From the NCBI GenBank assembly GCA_903835185.1, contig CAILLX010000047.1, forward strand, positions 1 to 33,341: a DNA stretch of 33,341 bases, written 5' to 3'. Position numbers and translations under genes: made by a program. Within the stretch, counting starts at the first letter, position 1; the number at the start of each line of letters is the position of its first letter. This DNA comes from an uncultured bacterium. Lineage in GTDB: Bacteria; Cyanobacteriota; Vampirovibrionia; Obscuribacterales; Obscuribacteraceae. Under the pieces are notes generated by a model. It saw only the letters and a list, made by a program, of their open reading frames with translations, was not told the DNA's origin and ran no database searches. This document shows, piece after piece, positions 16,289 through 25,282 of the stretch.

Positions 16289-17671
16289 ATGCGCATTTTG
16301 CACAGTCGCTTTATTTCCGTCGTAGAACTACTAGTGCGTTTCCTAAATAACGCGACACTCGTAGGGGCGGATTGTATCCGCCAGGGCACATGCAATGCGC
16401 CCCTACGAACGGTCCGACTGTATCGATACTTTGCAGACGCACTACTACTTTGCCTCATCACCTGCCAACTGGCAGCAGTAGCCAGAGAGACACTCAAATA
16501 TCAGGACAGTTACATCCCGCCTGCTGCAGCAATCGCTCAATCAAACGCTTTTGCTCTCGGATTCGAAATGAGCGCACCACTACTTGACGGCTGGCAGCAT
16601 CAAGGATTTAAGACAATCATTGACAACAACGGACAGTTTGGCAAGACTCTCTCCTCATCTTTAGTAGTGGATCGTACAAACGATCCTGTACTGATCAAAA
16701 TTATTGCCGAGGCACAGCAACGCTTTGGACACCTGAGTGCTCCTTGCAAAGCCGAGGCTCTCACCAGATATGCACACTCTATATTTGTTGCTCCAGGCGT
16801 CCTGGACGATGATCTGTCCAACTGGGATGATTCATTCGGCAACCAGCACCGCGGAGAGCGTCTATTGCTTGGAGAGTACATACTGCAAGGCAAGGGAGTG
16901 TGCGAGCAACAAGCTGTTCTGCTTAAGGTTCTTGCAGACGAACTGCACCTGCCTGCAACACTTGTCTTTGGATTTGACAATGAGACAGGTCATGTCTGGA
17001 CCACAATGGACCTGGAAGGGAAAGAGCTCATTTATGATCCCACTCAAGAACTAATTGCCACTACCCGCGGTGAGGCACCAAGTCATAAGACAATTCGCGA
17101 CCTTTACGGCGCCGACATAGATAAGTTGAAAGCTGTTATAAAGGTGCATGATTGCCTGCTCAACCAACAGTATCCTGAGGCAGAACAGCTCTTGCGACAG
17201 TTGGTAGCACTGGATGCCAGAGCTCTCGGGAAAACACATCCTGTTTATGCAGTGAGTCTGGGACGGATAGCAGCACTCTATGAACTGCAAGACAAAGGCA
17301 GGGAAGCCGAACCATATCTAAAAGAAGCGCTGTCCGTGTCTCGACATGCCTGGGGTCCAAACCATCAAGAGGTAGCAGATCGCCTCAATAAGCTGGCTAA
17401 TCTAGAACATTCGTTAGGCAAGAATCGTATTTCAGCACAGCTGTTCAAGCGCGCAATTAGGATTTACGAACAGGCATTAGGACCTGATGATGCCAGCATA
17501 GCTGATCCACTCTACAACCTGGCTGACCTTTATAAGGAACAGGGTAGATACGCCCAGGCAGAAGAACTTTTCAAGCGTGCCCTGGCTATCTACCAGAGGG
17601 CTAAAGGTCCAGATAATGAAGATGTCCTAGACACCCTGGCTAAGCTCAAAGAGCTCTCCGGCTCAGGCTAA
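16289..17671 (+). CDS. Transglutaminase-like cysteine protease/TPR protein
   Basis: Predicted protein of about 460 residues: a hydrophobic signal-like segment (ALLLCLITCQLAAVA), a transglutaminase-like domain and C-terminal tetratricopeptide repeats of the kinesin-light-chain type. Counting from an upstream TTG at 16250, the catalytic triad is C218 in GKGVCEQQAVLLK, H248 in TGHVWTT and D263 in YDPTQE. The repeats carry ALGKTHPVYA, AWGPNHQEVAD, ALGPDDASIAD and AKGPDNEDVLD linkers. Such domains act as proteases or amide-forming enzymes; the substrate is unknown. The start is uncertain: ATG 16289 (used), TTG 16250 and GTG 16334 all force translation through the palindromic element at 16327-16449. 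The first in-frame ATG after it, 16568, would remove the signal segment. No convincing Shine-Dalgarno is visible. Confidence 0.75.
   Translation: MRILHSRFISVVELLVRFLNNATLVGADCIRQGTCNAPLRTVRLYRYFADALLLCLITCQLAAVARETLKYQDSYIPPAAAIAQSNAFALGFEMSAPLLDGWQHQGFKTIIDNNGQFGKTLSSSLVVDRTNDPVLIKIIAEAQQRFGHLSAPCKAEALTRYAHSIFVAPGVLDDDLSNWDDSFGNQHRGERLLLGEYILQGKGVCEQQAVLLKVLADELHLPATLVFGFDNETGHVWTTMDLEGKELIYDPTQELIATTRGEAPSHKTIRDLYGADIDKLKAVIKVHDCLLNQQYPEAEQLLRQLVALDARALGKTHPVYAVSLGRIAALYELQDKGREAEPYLKEALSVSRHAWGPNHQEVADRLNKLANLEHSLGKNRISAQLFKRAIRIYEQALGPDDASIADPLYNLADLYKEQGRYAQAEELFKRALAIYQRAKGPDNEDVLDTLAKLKELSGSG
16327..16449. repeat. Palindromic MITE-like element, copy 2, inside a coding N-terminus
   Basis: A 123-bp element with imperfect terminal inverted repeats, ACTACTAGTGCGT at 16327-16339 against ACGCACTACTACT at 16437-16449 (11 of 13 pair). 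Inside, CGTAGGGGCG at 16360-16369 and CGCCCCTACG at 16398-16407 are perfect inverted repeats, with a nested GGCGGA/TCCGCC hairpin at 16367-16383. The segment from 16360 matches the reverse complement of copy 1 at 2512-2561, including 22 of 23 bases of the first arm. It stays open in the frame of the transglutaminase-TPR gene. Confidence 0.7.
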
Positions 17672-17712
17672 CCAATACAGTCATTTCACCTAGCGCCGTG
17701 CGTGAGCATTCA

Positions 17713-19209
17713 CTATGTAATTGCTGCATCAGGTTGAGGAGCCGCACAGAACGTCTCAACACTTTGTTCAACACCCGCAGCAGCACCGGACGGGAACACA
17801 TTGCCACTATCCCGCACCCTTATTTTGATTGCTTCTCCAGCAATCAATCCGCTGGTAGCTGCCTGCCCCACTCCTCTGGTCCAGCTGCTTGAATCCCCTA
17901 TGATAAACAGATTGGGAATAGTAGTCTCCATGCTCTTGGACACTGCAATTGCGTCAGGATAACTCTTACACTCAGGTGCATAAAGTAAGGTCGATTCGTC
18001 GGAGACACCAGGACAGATCTTATTAAAAGAATCAAGATACTCGATTATCCCTTCCAGAATACGGTGCGGATAAGCCAGAGAGATGTCGCCGCATTCAGCC
18101 TCTAGTGTTGGTTTCACCAGATTGTTTTGCAGCGTCTTGGTGCGTCGTCCTGCTCTCAAGTCACCTAAGCGCTGCAGAAGCGGTCCGCCGCCAGCCAGCA
18201 TATTTGCCACTTTAGCAATTGTTTGTGAGTAAAGTTGCGGGTCCTTAAACGGTCGTGTGAAAGTCTTGGAGACCAGAACTGCAAAGTTGTTGTTATCCGA
18301 CTTTTCAAACATTTTGGAGTGCCCGTTGACCAGGACATAATCCCGGTGATTCTCTGGTGTGACAAAGCCGCGCGGATTGGAGCAGAAGTTGCGCACCACA
18401 TCGTTGTGCCTGCGGCTGCGGAAATACAGTTTAGGCTCATAAAACCGCCTGTCCACTTCTTCAGTAAAATAGCAGCTCGTCTCCACCCGCACTCCTATAT
18501 CCACCTGTCCTGGCTGTACATCAAGCTCTTTGTAAAACTCTTGCTGAGTAAGCCAATTGGCACCACCACGCCCAACTGAAATAATGCAATAGTCAAAAAG
18601 TTCTTCCTTCCCTTCACCTGGGAAGCGATAGCGATCGTATTTAACGGCAAATTTGTCGTCACTGCGCGCTACGCAAGAGACTAAAGTATTCCAGTGGAAA
18701 GTTAAGTTGGGACCTGCATCTACAATTTGATCGAGGATACTTGTATTTATAGCCGGAGCATTGTCTGAGCCACAGTGCAAAAGCTCCTGGTAATGATATG
18801 TCATACCTGCCAGAGTTGCCCTCTTCTTGATCCACTGCAGATCGTCCTGCGACGGCTTGACCACCGGGATTTCGACCTTGGCATGTGTGATAATCGTCTC
18901 TTTGACAGCATCAAGCCGTCTCTGCAGTTCTCTTTCACCCATCAAGTCGTAGAGCCGTCCACCAATAACTGAAGAGGCTGTCAAAATTACCTTAAAATCG
19001 TTCCAGCTTCCGGCTGACTGTCCGGGAGCACAATAGCTACAAGCCTTGGGCGGGCAGATCTCCAGCTTACCCTGGTCAATAGGGCAAGGGTACCGCTTGG
19101 CATAAGCCGGTCCTACATCAAAGACATGAACCTCAATTTGCGCTCCAGCCAGCTCCTTCAAAGCGAAGAGCCCGGAAGCACCAAGTCCAACCAATGCTAA
19201 TTTTTGCAT
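17713..19209 (-). CDS. FAD/NAD(P)-dependent oxidoreductase, COG2509-like
   Basis: A 498-residue flavoprotein. The N-terminal dinucleotide-binding motif is GLGASG (G8, G10, G13) and the C-terminal FAD signature is LFIIGDSSSWTRGVGQAATSG. The segment CPPKACSYCAPGQSAGSWND near residues 52-71, with C42, C52, C57 and C60, resembles the cysteine-rich stretch of uncharacterised COG2509 FAD-dependent dehydrogenases, some of which may bind an iron-sulfur cluster. No membrane segment is seen, so it is cytoplasmic. The ATG at 19209 has GAGGG just upstream. It is the last gene of a long minus-strand run, 251 bp from its upstream neighbour, and so may have its own promoter. Substrate unknown. Confidence 0.7.
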   Translation of the reverse strand: MQKLALVGLGASGLFALKELAGAQIEVHVFDVGPAYAKRYPCPIDQGKLEICPPKACSYCAPGQSAGSWNDFKVILTASSVIGGRLYDLMGERELQRRLDAVKETIITHAKVEIPVVKPSQDDLQWIKKRATLAGMTYHYQELLHCGSDNAPAINTSILDQIVDAGPNLTFHWNTLVSCVARSDDKFAVKYDRYRFPGEGKEELFDYCIISVGRGGANWLTQQEFYKELDVQPGQVDIGVRVETSCYFTEEVDRRFYEPKLYFRSRRHNDVVRNFCSNPRGFVTPENHRDYVLVNGHSKMFEKSDNNNFAVLVSKTFTRPFKDPQLYSQTIAKVANMLAGGGPLLQRLGDLRAGRRTKTLQNNLVKPTLEAECGDISLAYPHRILEGIIEYLDSFNKICPGVSDESTLLYAPECKSYPDAIAVSKSMETTIPNLFIIGDSSSWTRGVGQAATSGLIAGEAIKIRVRDSGNVFPSGAAAGVEQSVETFCAAPQPDAAIT

Positions 19210-19460
19210 TATCCCTCAAGAGTCTCCGGCGTGCCGAATTGGCACACACAGTTTATGGCTCAACCATAAGCCCGCCGACAGATAATACCATCTCTGCTGG
19301 AGGTTGCAAAGAGGGGCGCCTGGCAAGAATTAGAACCAGCCAGGCAGGGCGGCATGCCGAGAAGCTTTTGAAGTGAAGAAATTAATTGCAATGAAATTAC
19401 ATATAACAGACCAGTAGCACTCTGCCACTAATCTAGATGTCAACCTGATTATCTGCATAT

Positions 19461-20711
19461 CTATCCTTCATCCACATAGAACACAGGACGTCGTCGCTCA
19501 AGCTCGTCGAGTTTGCCGGTAATTTGCCGACTCACATCATCAGTCACCTGCTGAATTGCAACTTTCTTATTTGCTCTGTACTGTTCATATACCAACATTA
19601 GATCAATCGGGCGCCCCGGGTCGATAAAGACAAGTCTGGGCCCTTTTGTCGAGCTCTTGCCAAATACTTCCACTTCAAATCGATCGACCACTTCAGCAAA
19701 CCGCTCCTGAGTCAACCGTTCGCGCAAGTAACCATCATAAATAGCGATGAAATTCAGAACACGATCCAGGTCACGATAAAACCCTTTTATCTTTGTGGTC
19801 TTCTCATCATGCAACTTCTTCTGGTAAGCAGACCACACTTCGTCGCCGTTGCTATAAATATAGTCATCAAGAGCGTTGCGTAAGATACGTACCTGCTCCA
19901 GCTGCGACTGTCCATTCCGCAGTTCCAGCTGCAGATAGCCGGCAATGTTTTTCAGAATCGCCCCCCTCAACCCGACAATGCGATCGTTACGCGTAGAGCC
20001 GGCAGCCGGCTTGTAGTTATACTCCTGTTCGAGAGTAGACAAAAGGGAGTCGGCAACAGTACCAAGCCGCTTATAGAGCGGATCTTGCATATTGCCACGC
20101 AAGCACATACGCTCTTCGATGTGATAAAGCGCTGCCTCCAGATTTTGCCTGATATTTTCGCGATAGATATATTTCAAAGCAACAGGCAGGATATAAACCG
20201 GCTCAAAATCTTGCCTTTTCACAAGATCATCCAGCGCCCAAAAAGACATCTGACAAACACCGGCTTCCAGATGGAGCAAAGTATCGTTCTGCCTGGATAT
20301 TTCACCTTCAGGGAAAATGACCAGCTTCTTTTTATTGGCAGCAATGAGACTCTTTGTAGTCTTGAATGACTCCCTGTCGCTAGCGCCACGTACTATTGAA
20401 TAACAGCCAAGACGCTGTAGCCAGAACCCTCGCCACCCTTGATCATAGTCAAAGATCTCACGAGCAGCAAGGAAGTTGAAATCTTCACCAACAAGCTTGG
20501 AGAGGGCAAACATTACTTCAGGATCATTATGATTTGAATGGTTAGGGCAAATGACTGTGCGCAGCCCGCACAGACAGTGAAAACGCTCCAGCCCCCCATC
20601 CACAACCTCGACCTGCGTGTCATGGAGAGTCACTTTCAAAATGGCCGGAAGGAGAAGCTTGGCCAGCCCTATGGCAAATGGTGAATCTTTTGGTGGCTTA
20701 AAATCAAGCAC
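19461..20711 (-). CDS. PlsC-type 1-acylglycerol-3-phosphate acyltransferase-like protein, long form
   Basis: A 416-residue protein with an acyltransferase domain in the first about 220 residues: catalytic H58-x4-D63 in CPNHSNHNDPE and the substrate-binding FPEGE at 133-137. PlsC enzymes add the second acyl chain to lysophosphatidate at the cytoplasmic membrane. This protein is longer than a typical PlsC (about 240 residues). The extra C-terminal half is charged and helical (ELRNGQSQLEQVRILRNALD and following) and ends ELERRRPVFYVDEG; I do not recognise it. The start is GTG at 20711, only 18 bp after the deacetylase stop, so the two are probably co-transcribed. Substrate may differ from classic PlsC. 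Confidence 0.8.
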   Translation of the reverse strand: MLDFKPPKDSPFAIGLAKLLLPAILKVTLHDTQVEVVDGGLERFHCLCGLRTVICPNHSNHNDPEVMFALSKLVGEDFNFLAAREIFDYDQGWRGFWLQRLGCYSIVRGASDRESFKTTKSLIAANKKKLVIFPEGEISRQNDTLLHLEAGVCQMSFWALDDLVKRQDFEPVYILPVALKYIYRENIRQNLEAALYHIEERMCLRGNMQDPLYKRLGTVADSLLSTLEQEYNYKPAAGSTRNDRIVGLRGAILKNIAGYLQLELRNGQSQLEQVRILRNALDDYIYSNGDEVWSAYQKKLHDEKTTKIKGFYRDLDRVLNFIAIYDGYLRERLTQERFAEVVDRFEVEVFGKSSTKGPRLVFIDPGRPIDLMLVYEQYRANKKVAIQQVTDDVSRQITGKLDELERRRPVFYVDEG

Positions 20712-20729
20712 TGCTCTGTTCTCACAATA

Positions 20730-21479
20730 TCAAGGAGTGGTGTGTCCAGGCGGATTGTCAGCTGTTGCCATCAGATCAGGAACGCTGACAAATTCACAAC
20801 CCAGATCTTTGCCTCTCAATATTATTTCCTTGGCAGCCAAAATTGTCTGCTCAGCAAGCAATTCTCCTTCATGTAGAACAATAAGAGCACCATTGCCCAG
20901 GCGTCTCATCACCCTGGCAGCTACAGTCGCGGCGCCTGGTACCTCCCAATCAAGCGGAGCTGCTCCCCAGTAAACTGATACCATCCCCCTGTCACTGAGC
21001 AGGCGTGCTGTCCTGCCGTCCATCATGCCGTAAGGAGGGCGAAACAAGCCAGGAAATTGCCCTGTAGCACGCAAAATCACAGCATTGGTTCGGTCAATCT
21101 CGTCAGCCTGCGCAGCAACAGGCAGAGAGGGCAGGAAACGATGCTGAAAACTGTGATTGCCAATGGTATGTCCGCCAGCAAAGATCTGCTTAAGGAGATC
21201 TTCATGCACCGCAGCCCGCGAACCTACCAGAAAAAAGGTAGCCGGCACACCCAACTGCTCCAGCTCAGCCAACAACTGCGGTGTTGTGCTCAAGTCAGGT
21301 CCATCGTCAAAAGTCAGACAGACCTTCCCTGGCAGGGCAGAATCAATATTCAGCTGCCCCCAGAAGCCGGGCGGAAGATTGAGACGCCCGATATACCTCA
21401 GGCAGTCCATTCGCCACAAGCTGAACTCCTCAAGAAGCCTGGAGACTCTCTTGGCAACAGCACTGGTCGTCGATAGCAC
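20730..21479 (-). CDS. Polysaccharide deacetylase (NodB/CE4 family)
   Basis: A 249-residue metal-dependent deacetylase. Motifs in order: TFDDGPD (56-62, catalytic base and metal Asp), GNHSFQHRF (metal His H109 and H113), FRPPYGMMD, the DW of PLDWEV and IVLHEGE for the final His. The family removes N-acetyl groups from peptidoglycan, chitin-like or exopolysaccharide substrates. No signal peptide or membrane helix is evident, which is unusual for an envelope enzyme and may point to a cytoplasmic lipid-linked substrate (inference). The GTG start has AGAGG six bases upstream and lies inside the 3' end of the PlsC gene (50-bp overlap), which suggests translational coupling. An ATG at 21410 would avoid the overlap. 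Confidence 0.9.
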   Translation of the reverse strand: MLSTTSAVAKRVSRLLEEFSLWRMDCLRYIGRLNLPPGFWGQLNIDSALPGKVCLTFDDGPDLSTTPQLLAELEQLGVPATFFLVGSRAAVHEDLLKQIFAGGHTIGNHSFQHRFLPSLPVAAQADEIDRTNAVILRATGQFPGLFRPPYGMMDGRTARLLSDRGMVSVYWGAAPLDWEVPGAATVAARVMRRLGNGALIVLHEGELLAEQTILAAKEIILRGKDLGCEFVSVPDLMATADNPPGHTTP

Positions 21480-22161
21480 TCATAACCTCTGGCGTTAGGG
21501 GCAGCTGATTCATTTTACCTTTGACTGCCAGGCTGCCAAGCAAAAATCTGACTTCCAACTCCAACTGCCCGGTCAAAAGTCGTATCATCATATTCCTTTG
21601 CTCACCTGATTTGTACACAAACGCTTCAACATCAAGCGGAGCACCCACAGTCAGATGCACCACAGAAGTGGCTGTGTCCTCGTAAGCAATAGCTGAAGGA
21701 ATAAGCGGACACTTAAGCCCTGCAGCACAACAGTCTAGAGCCAGACGAGCAGCTCCATTTTTGAACCTGTATGGGGTCCCATTGCGATAGATGTTGCCTT
21801 CCGGAAAGATGATAGTAGCTTCTCCTTGCACCGCCTTCTGAATAACAAAGCCAGACAAGTCAAAGCGAGGGCTGGCCGGGAATGCTCCTATAGATCGCAA
21901 GACTACTCCCTGAAAACCACGCAGCTCTGCAGGTGAGACCATATAATTGGCCGGACGACCAACCAACTGCTTGATCAAAAGTCCATCCCAGCGGGAAACA
22001 TGATTAGAGACAAGAATGAACGGTCCACTGCGAGGTATGTTCTCTATTCCATGCACTGAAATTTTGTCGAACTTGCAGGCAAGGACACAGTTGTTGACGC
22101 CAGCCCAGAAGCACTCGGCAAATTTGTTTTTCCTGTCATAAAGTATATCTTGACCGTTCAT
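21430..22161 (-). CDS. plsC: PlsC-type 1-acyl-sn-glycerol-3-phosphate acyltransferase
   Basis: A 243-residue acyltransferase of normal PlsC length. Catalytic H54-x4-D59 lies in SNHVSRWDG and the glycerophosphate-binding FPEGNIYRNG at about 119-128, followed by KNGAARLAL. It should acylate a lysophospholipid or related substrate at the inner membrane face. I chose the ATG at 22161 because AAGG at 22169-22172 sits seven bases upstream; a GTG-ATG pair at 22221/22218 would add about 20 residues. The stop overlaps the start of the deacetylase gene. Two acyltransferases around a deacetylase suggest a glycolipid or lipid-linked envelope pathway (inference). Confidence 0.85.
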   Translation of the reverse strand: MNGQDILYDRKNKFAECFWAGVNNCVLACKFDKISVHGIENIPRSGPFILVSNHVSRWDGLLIKQLVGRPANYMVSPAELRGFQGVVLRSIGAFPASPRFDLSGFVIQKAVQGEATIIFPEGNIYRNGTPYRFKNGAARLALDCCAAGLKCPLIPSAIAYEDTATSVVHLTVGAPLDVEAFVYKSGEQRNMMIRLLTGQLELEVRFLLGSLAVKGKMNQLPLTPEVMSAIDDQCCCQESLQAS

Positions 22162-22168
22162 ATCATTA

Positions 22169-22172
22169 CCTT
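22169..22172 (-). promoter_or_regulatory. Shine-Dalgarno that decides the plsC start
   Basis: AAGG on the minus strand, seven bases before the ATG at 22161. The upstream GTG/ATG pair has only an AGG that is too close. Confidence 0.45.
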
Positions 22173-22347
22173 CAATGCATAACAGGATTTGCCCTGCCTG
22201 GTCCTGTACAGTTCCCATCACCCTGCCAACAGCTCATCTGCTACTAAAGTACGCCTTGAGCAGTAATGAAAGTTGTCCAGTTGTGACACTTCAGAAAGTA
22301 TCCACAAGGGACAGGCACCATAGTCAACCAGAATGAAAAGGTTCAGA

Positions 22348-23175
22348 TTAGCTTGGCACGTTGCTTGATTCAGTCAATTTGGTGGTTGTTTGAATTGTGC
22401 GATAAATAATCCGTCGTATCTGTTCGCCCAGTTCGGGGCTGCGGCGATGAGCAATCGACTCGACAGCAGATGCAAAAGCGTAGAAACGATCAATCGGCAT
22501 ATGAGTTGCTTTAGGATGAGGTAACAGACTGCGCATATAACCGCGCAGATTTTCGGCCTCTTTTTCAGACAACGGTTGAACAGCATCCAGAAGTGGTCGC
22601 AACGCCTTAAGCGGCACCAGCGGGGTCTGATAGTTGATTACATTGCGCATCAACGCCCGGTGGATTAAAACACATTGAGACAGAGGAGCTTTTTTATCTG
22701 TCTCTGATGCTGGTACTGACGCCAGAAAATCCCTTGCTTTAGGAAAATCGTGCATTACTTGAAGCAAAACTTCTGCCCGTCCTGAATCAGGGAAGAAAAG
22801 CGGCAGTAAGCCAAAAATGAAAGGTCGCGACTGACACTTGTCGACATCCTTGGAAGCCTGCAGCAGCGAGCCTGACAGACTGGATGCCCTTACAATAAGC
22901 GCTTTGTCATTGATACGAGTAATACGCCCGGGAGCAAAGTTAACCTCCTTAATGGAGTACTCCTGGCACAAGAGCACATCCAGGACATTGTCTCCCACCA
23001 TGGCACCAAACTCAGCAGTAGCTGCCTTGCCAGACACAAAATAAATGGCAACTTCAGGTATATTGCGTCCGAAAGAGACGCTCAAAATTCCGGTAACCTT
23101 CTCCAGGCTGAGGAACTGCATCACATTAAAGATGGTCCCTTCTCTAACTGAAGTAATGTGGAAATTAATGCCCAC
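22348..23175 (-). CDS. DUF4388 (PatA N-terminal-like) domain protein
   Basis: A 275-residue soluble protein. Residues about 12-110 have the DUF4388 pattern: TIFNVMQFLSLEKVTGILSV, then EVAIYFVSGKAATAEFG and GDNVLDVLL. This domain occurs in gliding, signalling and response-regulator proteins, including cyanobacterial PatA, and is thought to mediate protein interactions. The C-terminal about 150 residues are helical and not recognised; no receiver, kinase or DNA-binding domain is present. The start is GTG with AGG seven bases upstream. It lies between murE and plsC with gaps of 187 and about 186 bp, so operon membership is uncertain. Confidence 0.6.
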   Translation of the reverse strand: MGINFHITSVREGTIFNVMQFLSLEKVTGILSVSFGRNIPEVAIYFVSGKAATAEFGAMVGDNVLDVLLCQEYSIKEVNFAPGRITRINDKALIVRASSLSGSLLQASKDVDKCQSRPFIFGLLPLFFPDSGRAEVLLQVMHDFPKARDFLASVPASETDKKAPLSQCVLIHRALMRNVINYQTPLVPLKALRPLLDAVQPLSEKEAENLRGYMRSLLPHPKATHMPIDRFYAFASAVESIAHRRSPELGEQIRRIIYRTIQTTTKLTESSNVPS

Positions 23176-23362
23176 CGGAAAACCTGCTCAGTCGCGCCAC
23201 GCCCAGCAACAAATTCAATTATAACCACCCTGCTGTCGCTACTGTCGACAAAAGCCTGTTTACGCTCAGCACCTGGCACGATTATGCTCAAAGATCACAA
23301 TACTGCCTGCCGAAAAGCTGTATCCGCTTAACCACTGCCGATTTCACGTACTGCCACCTGAA

Positions 23363-24889
23363 TTAACCTGACAATCTAGCGCTCCGCTCTCCCAGAGCAA
23401 GCCTGACTTCAGTACGGTCGTCAAACGGGATTGTGCGATCAGAAAGTATCTGATAGTTTTCATGCCCTTTGCCAGCAACAACAACAATGTCGCAGTTAGC
23501 TGCCTCTGAGATAGCTATACGTATAGCAGCTGCACGATCAGGCTCTACTCTCGTACACTTCATTGTTTTTATGCCGGCGAGAATATCGGCAATAATCTGC
23601 TGTGGATCTTCAGATCTTGGGTTATCTGAAGTCACAACCACCTCATCGCAGAGCAATTCGGCAATCTCGCCCATCTGCGGACGCTTGGAAGAGTCTCTGT
23701 CACCGCCACAGCCAAATACACCTATTAGTTTGCCCCCAGCAGGCAAGAGGCTATGAGCTGTTTTCAGTACATTATCAAGCCCATCCGGAGTATGGGCATA
23801 ATCAACTATGACAAGCGGCTCACTGCCTGACTTGTAAGAGACTACTTCAAAACGACCTGATACACCAGAAAAATTCTCCAGGGCTGCTGCGCAGTCACAG
23901 AGCTGCACACCTTCAGAAAGACAGATTGCCAGAGCTGCCATTGTGTTGTAAACGTTAAAGCGCCCGGTCAGCTTAAGTGTCAGAAGACAATCACCCCAGG
24001 GCGTGCACAGCTCGACCCTGGTGCCACTAAACTCAAAATGAGAGCTCTTCACATATAGATCAGCGCCTTTGTCCCAGCCATAGCTCAAGTGACGGATCGA
24101 AGATCCGCTAGCTTGAGCAAACTCGCAAGCAAGCGCATCATCGCGATTAACAATAGCAGTCTTGTTGACATGCACGCTGTCATTAAGCTCCTCAAACAGC
24201 TTACGCTTGGACATCCAGTAATGTTCCATAGTCTGGTGAAAGTCCAGATGGTCTTGCGTAATGTTGGTCAAGCAGGCGGAAGCAAAATGACATCCGGCCA
24301 CACGTTTTTGAGCGAGAGCGTGGCTGGAGACCTCCATGGCTACATGTGTACAAGAGTCATCTACCAGCGAAGACAGTATCCTGTGCAAATCGGATGACTG
24401 TGGCGTCGTGTGCTTTGTGTTTTGATAAGATGGCTGCCCAGGCCAGCGGGACCCTAGCGTACCTATCAAGCCGGTTTTCCGTCCGCTGAAGTTGAGAATA
24501 TGTTCGACCAGGTGAGTGGTGGTTGTCTTGCCGTTAGTACCAGTTACACCAAGCAAACGCAGCTTGCGAGCCGGATGGTCAAAGTAATGATCGGCAAGGA
24601 GTGCCAGAGCCAGCCTGACATCTGCCACCTTGAAGTAAGGCACAGCAACACAAGGCGATGTGCGCTCTGAAAATATACAGGAAGCACCGCTCTTGACAGC
24701 TTCAGCAATAAACTGATTGCCGTCCACCTGCTCGCCTGTAAAACAAACAAAAGCATGTCCCGGCTGCACCTGACGCGAATCGTAAGAGATACCGGTTATC
24801 TCCAGCTTGTCAGCCGCAAAGCCTGGCTGCTTGCCAACACCAAGCAGTGGCAAGACTGGCTCGATATTCCTCCAGTGATTATCGTGCAC
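23363..24889 (-). CDS. murE: UDP-MurNAc-L-Ala-D-Glu:meso-diaminopimelate ligase
   Basis: The 508-residue cytoplasmic Mur ligase that adds the third amino acid to the peptidoglycan stem peptide using ATP. The P-loop GVTGTNGKTTTT is at 114-125, the uridine/tripeptide region includes TTPQSSDLHRIL and MEVSSHAL, the central-domain NITQDHLDFHQTMEHYW follows, then the carbamylated-lysine region SKRKLF and VDYAHTPDGL. The DNPR motif (about 421-424) indicates meso-diaminopimelate rather than lysine. Length is typical. The start is GTG with a weak Shine-Dalgarno, 52 bp after rpmA, so it is probably read with the ribosomal protein genes. It sits apart from other mur genes. Confidence 0.97.
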   Translation of the reverse strand: MHDNHWRNIEPVLPLLGVGKQPGFAADKLEITGISYDSRQVQPGHAFVCFTGEQVDGNQFIAEAVKSGASCIFSERTSPCVAVPYFKVADVRLALALLADHYFDHPARKLRLLGVTGTNGKTTTTHLVEHILNFSGRKTGLIGTLGSRWPGQPSYQNTKHTTPQSSDLHRILSSLVDDSCTHVAMEVSSHALAQKRVAGCHFASACLTNITQDHLDFHQTMEHYWMSKRKLFEELNDSVHVNKTAIVNRDDALACEFAQASGSSIRHLSYGWDKGADLYVKSSHFEFSGTRVELCTPWGDCLLTLKLTGRFNVYNTMAALAICLSEGVQLCDCAAALENFSGVSGRFEVVSYKSGSEPLVIVDYAHTPDGLDNVLKTAHSLLPAGGKLIGVFGCGGDRDSSKRPQMGEIAELLCDEVVVTSDNPRSEDPQQIIADILAGIKTMKCTRVEPDRAAAIRIAISEAANCDIVVVAGKGHENYQILSDRTIPFDDRTEVRLALGERSARLSG

Positions 24890-24941
24890 CTGGTTGTAAT
24901 CCTTGAGCTATTTGTCTGCCTGTTGGATGAGTTGGTACGCT

Positions 24942-25205
24942 TTAGCCTTGAGCTACATGCGGATAGATGCTCACCAACTTGCGCCCGCGCGACATCTCAT
25001 AACGAACAACACCATCGGCAACTGCAAAAAGGGTATCGTCACTACCTCTTAGTACGTTTGTACCAGGATGAATCTTTGTCCCGCGTTGACGAACCAGAAT
25101 ATTGCCACAGATGGCCCTTTCGCCGCCATACATCTTTACGCCGAGACGCTTCGGTTGACTGTCGCGACCGTTTCGGGTTGAACCTGCGCCTTTTTTATGT
25201 GCCAT
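24942..25205 (-). CDS. rpmA: Large ribosomal subunit protein bL27
   Basis: The 87-residue bL27 of the 50S peptidyl-transferase region. Sequence begins [16 protein letters not shown] with no cleavable N-terminal extension of the Firmicutes type, and continues [23 protein letters not shown]. Length is normal. It is 77 bp downstream of rplU in the conserved rplU-rpmA order, followed by murE rather than the common obgE. Confidence 0.98.
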   Translation of the reverse strand: MAHKKGAGSTRNGRDSQPKRLGVKMYGGERAICGNILVRQRGTKIHPGTNVLRGSDDTLFAVADGVVRYEMSRGRKLVSIYPHVAQG

Positions 25206-25282
25206 AACGTCTATTTCCCTTGCTTGCCGTAACTTTGCCTTGAGCTGTGCTGAAGAGTCATTACTTCAGATTGGATACAGCT

